Below, piece by piece: positions 13,447-19,081 of a stretch of DNA of 41,163 nucleotides. Location of the stretch: positions 1 through 41,163 of the IMG/VR virus record IMGVR_UViG_3300036852_000130; one strand, given 5' to 3'. The stretch comes from a virus. The notes under the pieces were generated by a model. That model was not told the origin of the DNA. It did no database searches and worked only from the letters and a program-made list of their open reading frames with translations. Position 1 is the first letter of the stretch. Each line of letters starts with the position of its first letter. The translations under genes and the position numbers were made by a program.

Positions 13447-14142
13447 ATGGACTCGTCAGCACCGAGCAGCGCGAAGCGTACCAGACCAGCCGCCGACGCG
13501 GCAGACCGCATCGCACCATCACGAGTGAAGATCGAACCGCCGAAGCTGCAGACCGTCACGCTCAATATCCTCGGCACGTCGCAGCTCGTGCAAAACCGTT
13601 TCAGCGCCAAGGCACGCGCCAAGATGGAAGCGACCCAGCGCCAGGGCTCGACCGCCAAGGCCCGCAAGGCGCGCCCGCCGCGCGAATTCGAGGCGGACTA
13701 CAAAGCCGCCATGTACGTGAGCGAGAAAGGCTGGCACGGCATGCCGTGCACGGCATTCAAGGCGGCGATGGTCAGCGCCTGCCGGCTAACCGATGCATCG
13801 ATGGAACTCGGCAAAATCAGTTTGTTTGTTGAGCCAGATGGGCTCGACGCCACGGACGGCACGGAACTGGTGAAGATCGAAGGCAAGCCGACGCAGCGCA
13901 TCGACCACGTGCGCCACATGATGACCACCAACCTCGCGGTGCGCGCCGCGTTCTGGCCGTGGAAGGCGAAGCTCCGTATCACGTTCGATTCCGAGCGCTT
14001 CCAACTGTCCGACGTGATCAATCTACTGATGCGCGCGGGACTGCAGGTTGGCATCGGCGAAGGCCGCCCGGGCTCCAAGCGTAGTGTCGGCATGGGCTGG
14101 GGGCGCTTCTCCGTCGAAACCAAGGGAGTCGTCGCCGCATGA
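13447..14142 (+). CDS. Conserved phage protein with RAMP-like glycine loop
   Basis: A 231-residue protein with AAGGAG 8 bases before the ATG. Residues 36-60 (TVTLNILGTSQLVQNRFSAK) begin an alpha/beta fold; residues 96-118 include GMPCTAFKAAMVSACRL. Near the C-terminus VGIGEGRPGSKRSVGMGWGR (201-220) is a Gly-rich loop of the GxGxxxxxG(x)nGxGx type found in RAMP/Cas5-Cas7 RNA-binding proteins. The family is common in phages, but no activity is settled as far as I know. Nucleic-acid binding is a fair inference given the VRR-NUC neighbour; a CRISPR link is not claimed. Confidence 0.75.
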   Translation: MDSSAPSSAKRTRPAADAADRIAPSRVKIEPPKLQTVTLNILGTSQLVQNRFSAKARAKMEATQRQGSTAKARKARPPREFEADYKAAMYVSEKGWHGMPCTAFKAAMVSACRLTDASMELGKISLFVEPDGLDATDGTELVKIEGKPTQRIDHVRHMMTTNLAVRAAFWPWKAKLRITFDSERFQLSDVINLLMRAGLQVGIGEGRPGSKRSVGMGWGRFSVETKGVVAA

Positions 14143-14639
14143 AAGCGCTGAGCCGCCGCGCGCAAGCGAGATTGACGGAGCTGGAAAGCATCCGGGAGAA
14201 AAACCCGCGCGGCGTGCTCACACCTCGTGCCGTGGTCGACGCCGCGCGTTCGCGCACCAGTCACTTGCACGATTGTTTTCAGTGGGACGATACGCGCGCG
14301 GCCGATGAGTATCGGCTATATCAGGCGCGCCACGTCATCGCAGAATTCGTGGTGTACCTGGACGGCGGCACCAAGGGTGATCCGGTGGTGCCGTTCTATC
14401 TATCGCTGCCGAATGATCGAAAGATAGCCGGCGGCGGCTATCGGCCCACGACCACCGTCATGAACAACCGGCAACTAAGGAGGCAACTACTTCAAGAGAT
14501 TCGCACCGACTTCGATTCGTTTCATTCGCGCTGGGCCGGGGTCTCGATTCTCATGCGAGAACTGTCGCCGGTGCTCAAGGCGCACGAGACATTTCGCCAA
14601 GAATATCTGGACCCGCTGCCGATGAGAAAGAGTAGATAG
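14139..14639 (+). CDS. Conserved phage hypothetical (HDCFQWDD family)
   Basis: A 166-residue protein, ATG overlapping the previous stop. VLTPRAVVDAARSRTSHLHD, FQWDDTRAADEYRLYQARHV and a downstream QEIRTDFDSFHSRWAGV resemble a family seen in phages of Actinobacteria and Proteobacteria. All members lack an assigned role. F-Y-L-S is coded with the heptamer at 14396, and its stop TAG is the end of another heptamer (14633-14639). The CGGCAGGCA array begins right after it. Confidence 0.7.
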   Translation: MKALSRRAQARLTELESIREKNPRGVLTPRAVVDAARSRTSHLHDCFQWDDTRAADEYRLYQARHVIAEFVVYLDGGTKGDPVVPFYLSLPNDRKIAGGGYRPTTTVMNNRQLRRQLLQEIRTDFDSFHSRWAGVSILMRELSPVLKAHETFRQEYLDPLPMRKSR

Positions 14640-15473
14640 ATGACACAAGGCGTGGCACCGTGGACGTCGTTCGGCCTGCCATCGCGCGTCGCAGCGCGGC
14701 AGGCATGGCGGCGTTCGGCTTTCCCGGATATGCGACGCTCGGTGAACTTCGGACGCGCATGGTACGGCAGGCAAGGTGGCGTATGGTTCTCTCCGTTCGT
14801 CAATCCTCCGCGCACAGCGGCGGGGTGTCGCACGGCAGGCGCCATCAGGTTGCGTGCGGCTGGGTTGGTCAGGCGAATTAAGGTCCGCTTGGGCCCGGCA
14901 GGCATCGTTTGGCAAGACACCGCCCGGTCAGTTGATTCCCGGCAAGGCAGGCAAAGTCAGGCCCAGCCATCGAGGCAAGACGTGGTGGTGCAAGGCGAGG
15001 TCACGTATGGCGTTGCCCGGCAGGCAGCGTCCGATCTCGCATGGTGCGGCCAATCTCGGTCGGGTAGCGCGCGACCTGATAGCGCACGGCATAGCAGGCA
15101 CGTTCAGGGGCGTTGCGGTATGACAAGGAAAGGCGCGGAACGACGTGGCCCGGCGAGGTCTGGCAGGCGCGGATTCACCCGGCTTGGTCGGGCTTCGATA
15201 TGCACGACTGGGCATGGCACTGGGCAGTTAGGCCCGGCAGGCACGATTCGGCATCGCCCAGCACGATTCGTCATCGATAGGCGGGGTACGGCAGGCAACG
15301 CAGCGCACGGCTCGATCAGGCAAGGCGTGGTCTCGTTCGCAGGCACGGCTAGTTCGGGTCGAGCTTTGACGGGCAGTGCATCACCCGGCACGGCAGGCTT
15401 GGTGTGGTGTTCTTGGTCATGCACGGCAGCCCACGCCTTGGTGTGGTGTAGTTCGGCACAGCAGGCACGGTGA
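14640..15473 (+). CDS. Open frame over the CGGCAGGCA array (doubtful gene)
   Basis: The frame is open for 277 codons. Its ATG follows the previous stop directly (TAG-ATG) and its TGA overlaps GTG 15470, a possible start of the ParB-like gene, so its limits look gene-like. AGAAAGAG lies 8 bases before the ATG. The product is of low complexity (R, G, A, S, W and Q rich) and the repeated motif falls in all three frames (CGG-CAG-GCA, GGC-AGG-CA, ACG-GCA-GGC), so the repeat is conserved as nucleic acid, not as protein. I favour a DNA or RNA element; a translated low-complexity protein cannot be excluded. Confidence 0.25.
   Translation: MTQGVAPWTSFGLPSRVAARQAWRRSAFPDMRRSVNFGRAWYGRQGGVWFSPFVNPPRTAAGCRTAGAIRLRAAGLVRRIKVRLGPAGIVWQDTARSVDSRQGRQSQAQPSRQDVVVQGEVTYGVARQAASDLAWCGQSRSGSARPDSARHSRHVQGRCGMTRKGAERRGPARSGRRGFTRLGRASICTTGHGTGQLGPAGTIRHRPARFVIDRRGTAGNAAHGSIRQGVVSFAGTASSGRALTGSASPGTAGLVWCSWSCTAAHALVWCSSAQQAR
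14697..15467 (+). repeat. Array of 13 degenerate CGGCAGGCA units
   Basis: Units start at 14697, 14765, 14833, 14896, 14945, 15018, 15092, 15161, 15235, 15289, 15337, 15391 and 15459, spaced 48-74 bases apart (often 68-74). The consensus is CGGCAGGCA, most often followed by a further [A/C/T][A/C]G; GGCATGG, GGCAAGG and GTTCGG words recur between units. The intervening sequences are not copies of each other, so this is neither a simple tandem repeat nor CRISPR. The last unit ends next to the ParB-like start codon. Confidence 0.75.
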
Positions 15474-15478
15474 ACACA

Positions 15479-16180
15479 ATGACCACTGAGATTCGCAAAC
15501 CCGAAAAGCGCCCGCCGGCTCCCGGCGGGCGCGGCGCCCCGATGCCGACCAATCGCCGCGTGAAGATGCGAAAGCAGCCACCCACGCCTGCCACGCGTGA
15601 GAAGTTCCGCGAACGGTCGGCGGAAGAAACCAGTTGGCCCGCCTCGGAGACCGAGCTACGCGATATCAACGCAATCGCCCCTTACCCGCGAAACCCTCGG
15701 CTGCATGGTGAGGGGCAAATCGAGCAAATCGCTTCGAGCATCAAACGGTGGGGCTTTACGATTCCGCTGCTCGTGGATGAGGCGGGCCAATTGATCGCAG
15801 GCCACGCACGGCACGAGGCCGCGAAACGTCTCGACCTGAAACGCGTGCCCGTGATGGTCGCGCGCGGATGGAGCGAGGCGCAGAAGCGCGCCTATGTGAT
15901 CGCCGACAACCAGCTCGCCAGCCTAAGTTCGTGGGACCGGGAGTCGCTGGCCTACCACATGCAGCTCATGGACGATTCCGAACTAGCCAAGGCCATCGGT
16001 TTCAGCGACGCGGACCTCAAGTCGCTGTGCGACGCCGATGCCGTGATGAACGAACGGCAGAACGAGACCGTGGGCGGCAGCCGTTTCATGCTGCTGCTCG
16101 AATTCGACGATGAGCCAACCTTGCAAGCGCACTTTGACGAGCTGCGCGGGCGCGGGCTGCGCGTCAAGGTGATGACGTGA
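15479..16180 (+). CDS. ParB/Srx-fold phage protein
   Basis: A 233-residue protein. ATG 15479 has GGTGA 5 bases upstream; GTG 15470 is an alternative start. After a basic Pro-rich leader (residues 1-55), INAIAPYPRNPRLHGEGQIE, SIKRWGFTIPLLVDEAGQLI and GHARHEAA (108-115) are the conserved boxes of the ParB N-terminal domain, which binds CTP or other nucleotides. The following WSEAQKRAYVIADNQLA is typical of phage ParB-like proteins that precede DNA methylases. No KorB/ParB helix-turn-helix is seen. It ends in a GTGA overlap with the ABC-GNAT gene, so the two probably act together. Confidence 0.9.
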   Translation: MTTEIRKPEKRPPAPGGRGAPMPTNRRVKMRKQPPTPATREKFRERSAEETSWPASETELRDINAIAPYPRNPRLHGEGQIEQIASSIKRWGFTIPLLVDEAGQLIAGHARHEAAKRLDLKRVPVMVARGWSEAQKRAYVIADNQLASLSSWDRESLAYHMQLMDDSELAKAIGFSDADLKSLCDADAVMNERQNETVGGSRFMLLLEFDDEPTLQAHFDELRGRGLRVKVMT

Positions 16181-17334
16181 CGGCCGCGCCGCTCAAGGCG
16201 TACCGCGTCCGCCTGGAATCGCCGGTAGCCGATTCGTTCCGGTGCACGTGCGCGGCGAATGCGCTCGACATCGACCAGAAGAAAAAGTCCGTGCACCAGC
16301 TCGACGTGCGGGCCGACATTGAAAGCCCGTTCAACGTGGGCGCGATTGTCGGCGCCTCGGGATCGGGCAAGAGCACGCTGGCCCGTTCGATCTATGGCGC
16401 GGACGCGCTGAGTACGCGACTCGATCCCGCGCGCCCGATCATCGACCAACTACCGAAGGAATGGACCTACGACCAGTGCGCCGCCGCGCTTTCGGGCGTC
16501 GGGCTTACCTCCGTGCCGTGCTGGATTCGACCGGCTCACACACTGTCGACCGGGCAGGCAGCGCGCGCGGAGGCAGCCCTGCAGATGGCGCACCTTGTCG
16601 ATGGCGTGACCGTCATTGACGAATGGACCAGCGTGGTTGATCGCACCGTGGCCAAGGTCATGAGCCATTGCGTGCAGAAGTTCGCACGCTCGGCTAACAA
16701 ACAGGTGGTGCTCATTTGCTGCCACTATGACGTGCTCGACTGGCTCAACCCCGATTGGGTCATCGACTGCAATAAGCAGGCGTTCACCGACCGGAGGGAA
16801 CTTCGTCGGGGCTTCGAGCGCGCAGAGCGATTGCGCTTCGACATCCGGCGCGTTGACCGGCGAACCTGGGCCTATTTCAGTAAGTATCACTATCTAACCG
16901 ATTCGCTACCCGGCGGCAGCATCGAATGCTTCGGCGTGTTCCACGGTCGGGATCAGGTCGGCTTTCAGTGTTTCGCTCACTACGTGCCGCATCGCCGTGG
17001 CACGGTGCGACGCAAGCAAATGCACAGCAATCGAATCGTCATCCACCCCGACTATGCGGGGCTCGGGCTGGGCATCCGCGTGGTCAATGCCACATCGTGG
17101 CTGATGGCCCAGCGTGGGTTCGATGTGCGCATCAAGTACAGCTCGGTCCCCGTGCACCTCGCCATGCGCAAGTATCGGTGCTGGGAATTGCTCGACGTGA
17201 GCCGGGCCACGCATCAGATATTCGGGGCCAAGATGGAGAGGCGCACGGGCTTTCGCCTCGACGTAAAGACCTACAGCTACCGCTTCCGCCCTCAGGCGTA
17301 TGATCCCGTGGCCGATGGTGCCACGCTGCAGTAG
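16177..17334 (+). CDS. ABC-type ATPase fused to a GNAT-like acyltransferase
   Basis: A 385-residue protein from GTG 16177. Residues 59-67 (GASGSGKST) are Walker A, LSTGQ (123-127) the ABC signature, GVTVIDE (143-149) Walker B with catalytic Glu, and CCHYD (181-185) the switch histidine region. No membrane segments, so it is a soluble ABC ATPase. Residues 225-365 form a GNAT fold, with SNRIVIHPDYAGLGLGIRVV (284-303) as the acyl-CoA loop. The pairing with ParB recalls phage cassettes proposed to modify DNA bases (compare the GNAT-like Mom of phage Mu). Substrate and target are unknown; base modification is inference. All ATPase motifs are intact. Confidence 0.85.
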   Translation: MTAAPLKAYRVRLESPVADSFRCTCAANALDIDQKKKSVHQLDVRADIESPFNVGAIVGASGSGKSTLARSIYGADALSTRLDPARPIIDQLPKEWTYDQCAAALSGVGLTSVPCWIRPAHTLSTGQAARAEAALQMAHLVDGVTVIDEWTSVVDRTVAKVMSHCVQKFARSANKQVVLICCHYDVLDWLNPDWVIDCNKQAFTDRRELRRGFERAERLRFDIRRVDRRTWAYFSKYHYLTDSLPGGSIECFGVFHGRDQVGFQCFAHYVPHRRGTVRRKQMHSNRIVIHPDYAGLGLGIRVVNATSWLMAQRGFDVRIKYSSVPVHLAMRKYRCWELLDVSRATHQIFGAKMERRTGFRLDVKTYSYRFRPQAYDPVADGATLQ

Positions 17335-17344
17335 GAGTACCGCC

Positions 17345-17788
17345 ATGTCCGTACCCATGCGCACGCGACTAACTAACCGGGTACACCGGCCCAGCTTCCT
17401 GAATCACAGCGAACGATTCAAGGCTGAGCGTGCGAAGGCACAGCAGGCCAAGCGCGACCCTGCAGTGCAGGCGCTTTATGCCACGCGTGAGTGGAAGCAA
17501 CTGCGCGCGCAGGTATTGCGAGAAGCGAATGGGCGCTGCGCTACAAAGAATTGCGCGCGCCCCGCGTGCATCGTTGACCACGTGCGCCCGCATCGTGGAA
17601 GCAATTCGCTTTTCTTTGATCGCGACAACCTGCAGGCCCTGTGCAAGCGATGTCATGATCGCAAGACGGCGCGCTATGACGGGGCCTTCGGTCGTGCCCC
17701 CCGCGCAGCGTACCCTCGCGAGAACTCAGCCCATAAAGCGTCTCAGCCAGCCACGCGCTGGGGGGACGGGGATGCGGGGGGGACGTGA
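17345..17788 (+). CDS. HNH endonuclease next to terminase
   Basis: A 147-residue protein; AGGAG precedes ATG 17345. CATKNCARPACIVDHVRPHR, FFDRDNLQALCKRCHDRKTA give the HNH core (His in VDHV, Asn in RDNL, His in KRCHDRK) with Cys pairs binding a structural zinc. HNH proteins beside P27-type TerS and TerL genes, as here, stimulate cos cleavage and packaging in HK97-like phages. This suggests cohesive-end packaging with cos nearby, probably in the following gap. The C-terminal tail is basic and Gly-rich. Confidence 0.9.
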   Translation: MSVPMRTRLTNRVHRPSFLNHSERFKAERAKAQQAKRDPAVQALYATREWKQLRAQVLREANGRCATKNCARPACIVDHVRPHRGSNSLFFDRDNLQALCKRCHDRKTARYDGAFGRAPRAAYPRENSAHKASQPATRWGDGDAGGT

Positions 17789-18128
17789 AAATTCCCGGGC
17801 GCCAACTTCCCCAGCGACGCGTTTGCGCGAATTTTCGCGCCTCCGAATGGGGTTTTTCAGTTAGGACAAATTGTCCTAGAACCGGAACCGGGTTCGGGTC
17901 CGGGCCCGAGTTTCCGGCCGCCCGCCGGAACTCGACGGCGGGGCCCACGCGGACATGGCCCACGCACGCTCTACGCCCGGCCCGTAGACGCGCCGCCGCT
18001 GCGCAAGCTAACTTCCGCCCGCGACCTCTCATGACTCGCTGCCGCGTCGCCGCCACCTCCGCGTGTTTCGCCATGCGCCGGAACGTGGCTCGACGCGGCG
18101 GCGCGTCTCCCGATAGATAGGCTCACGT
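17789..18128 (+). promoter_or_regulatory. Late promoter/possible cos region between HNH and TerS
   Basis: A 340-bp gap. It contains GCGCGAA-TT-TTCGCGC (17825-17840), operator copy 3 (17862-17878), a GC-rich run with GGGTTCGGG and CCGGGCCCG blocks just after it, and a heptamer at 18114. An open frame from GTG 17785 to 18120 gives an Arg/Pro-rich product without family features, so I do not call it. By analogy with HK97-type phages cos should be here, but no staggered-cut site can be fixed. Confidence 0.5.
17862..17878. promoter_or_regulatory. Operator copy 3, upstream of the late genes
   Basis: TAGGACAAATTGTCCTA, identical to 3855-3871. Read rightward it continues as TGTCCTAGAAC, a weaker -10 match than in the other two copies. 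It lies 250 bases before TerS, so the same regulator may control the structural operon and the leftward early operon. Confidence 0.7.
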
Positions 18129-18590
18129 ATGTCCCGCCGACCAACCGCCACCGTGTTGAAACTGATCCGAGGTGACGCGCACCCGGAGCGGCACCGCGAC
18201 GACCGACCGAAGATCAACGCGGCGCCGATAATTCCGCCGGGCGTCGTGTTTACTCCCGAGGAACAGAAGGTCTGGGACCACCTGATGGAACACGTGGTGA
18301 TCCCCGGCGTGCACGGCACGGGCGACGGCGGCTTGTTCGCACAGATCGCCAAATTGCAGGTGCGCGTCAATCAAGCCGATGCGAAGTGCGCGCAGCTCGG
18401 GCTGGTGATGCGGGCGCCCTCGGGCAAGCCAGAGCTGCAGCCCTACGCGCGTTTGAGTAAAGACCTCTGGAATCAGTTGCGTCTCGCCTACGCGGAAGTT
18501 GGGGCGTCGCCGGCAGGCCGCGTTTCGATTTCCGGGCCGCGCGTGTCGGGACTGCCGGGCGGCGAAACCTCATGGGACGAAATCAATTGA
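18129..18590 (+). CDS. terS: Terminase small subunit, P27 family
   Basis: A 153-residue protein starting MSRRPTATVLKLIRGDAHPE. The N-terminal LxLxxG-like block with basic residues, FTPEEQKVWDHLMEHVVIPG, and the helical RLSKDLWNQLRLAYAEVGAS match the P27/Terminase_4 family. TerS recognises the packaging site and feeds DNA to TerL. The heptamer at 18114 lies between the previous region and its start. No strong Shine-Dalgarno is visible immediately upstream (GGCTCACGT). Confidence 0.9.
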   Translation: MSRRPTATVLKLIRGDAHPERHRDDRPKINAAPIIPPGVVFTPEEQKVWDHLMEHVVIPGVHGTGDGGLFAQIAKLQVRVNQADAKCAQLGLVMRAPSGKPELQPYARLSKDLWNQLRLAYAEVGASPAGRVSISGPRVSGLPGGETSWDEIN

Positions 18591-18597
18591 GGAGCCA

Positions 18598-18804
18598 ATG
18601 AGCAGCAACGCGCTCCACGAGCAGGAAATCGAACTGAAACGCCGCGACCCGGCTGCCATCGAGCATCACCGCGTCGCGGTGTACGTGGACCTGGGCGATC
18701 TCGCGCGACGCTACGGGCCGCGCGCAGCGGCGAGCATCACGGGCCGCGTCCGATTGTTGGAGGGCGCGATCATCATCGAGAAGCTAGAGGCACTCGACCA
18801 ATGA
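18598..18804 (+). CDS. Small hypothetical protein between terminase genes
   Basis: A 68-residue protein; GAGGAG lies 5 bases before ATG 18598. Charged helical start (ALHEQEIELKRRDPAAIEHH) and a second part RVAVYVDLGDLARRYGPRAA. No recognised domain. It overlaps the HigA-like gene by 4 bases, so the two may work as a pair. It does not resemble HigB or RelE toxins. Confidence 0.6.
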   Translation: MSSNALHEQEIELKRRDPAAIEHHRVAVYVDLGDLARRYGPRAAASITGRVRLLEGAIIIEKLEALDQ

Positions 18805-19022
18805 ACCACCCAGAAATCGAGGCCATCGAAACCATGGCGCAGTATCACGCCTACATCGGCGAGCTGGATGGGCTCATGCGCCTGGACCCGGAGACCGATA
18901 CGCCCGAAGGCCGGCGCCTGCTGACACTGGTGGATGCAATCGAAGCCTTCGAGCGCAAGGCGTGGCCGAGCATGTTCCCGGAGATGTCCCCCGAGGACGC
19001 GCGGCAGTTGATCGGCGATTGA
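18801..19022 (+). CDS. HigA N-domain-like small protein
   Basis: A 73-residue protein. IETMAQYHAYIGELDGLMRL followed by DPETDTPEGRRLLTLVDAIE and AFERKAWP matches the helical N-terminal module of HigA-type antitoxins (pattern: I-E-x-L, x-x-EPGTPEGDRL, LVTLVEAYE). In full-length HigA this part contacts the toxin and a helix-turn-helix follows; here the chain stops before one. A toxin-binding domain without DNA-binding domain, inside the terminase operon, might neutralise host HigB/RelE toxins during late infection. That idea is inference; family resemblance is moderate. Confidence 0.6.
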   Translation: MNHPEIEAIETMAQYHAYIGELDGLMRLDPETDTPEGRRLLTLVDAIEAFERKAWPSMFPEMSPEDARQLIGD

Positions 19023-19039
19023 CGAACAACGGTTAGACG

Positions 19040-19064
19040 CGGGCGACGGTTCATCCGGTCCCGC
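19040..19064. repeat. 25-bp hairpin element, copy 1
   Basis: CGGGCGACGGTTCA then TCCGGTCCCGC. GCGGG and CCCGC form the base of a stem and CGG/CCG an inner stem around TTCAT. Located 18 bases before the TerL start. Copies 2 and 3 are at 21152 and 21308. Confidence 0.75.
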
Positions 19065-19081
19065 GCGCAAGGTGCGCGCGC

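Noticed and set aside
14697-15467. CGGCAGGCA array as a CRISPR array
   Set aside because: The repeated word is only 9 bases, the spacing varies from 48 to 74, units are degenerate and no cas genes are near.
17785-18120. Open frame across the HNH-TerS gap
   Set aside because: The product is Arg/Pro-rich with no family features, it covers the operator and palindromes, and its codon use differs from neighbours; more likely non-coding control or cos DNA.
19040-19066. tRNA-like 3' end (GGTTCAT followed by CCCGCGC)
   Set aside because: The T-loop-like word is present, but the stem geometry does not fit a T arm and no other tRNA arms are found upstream.
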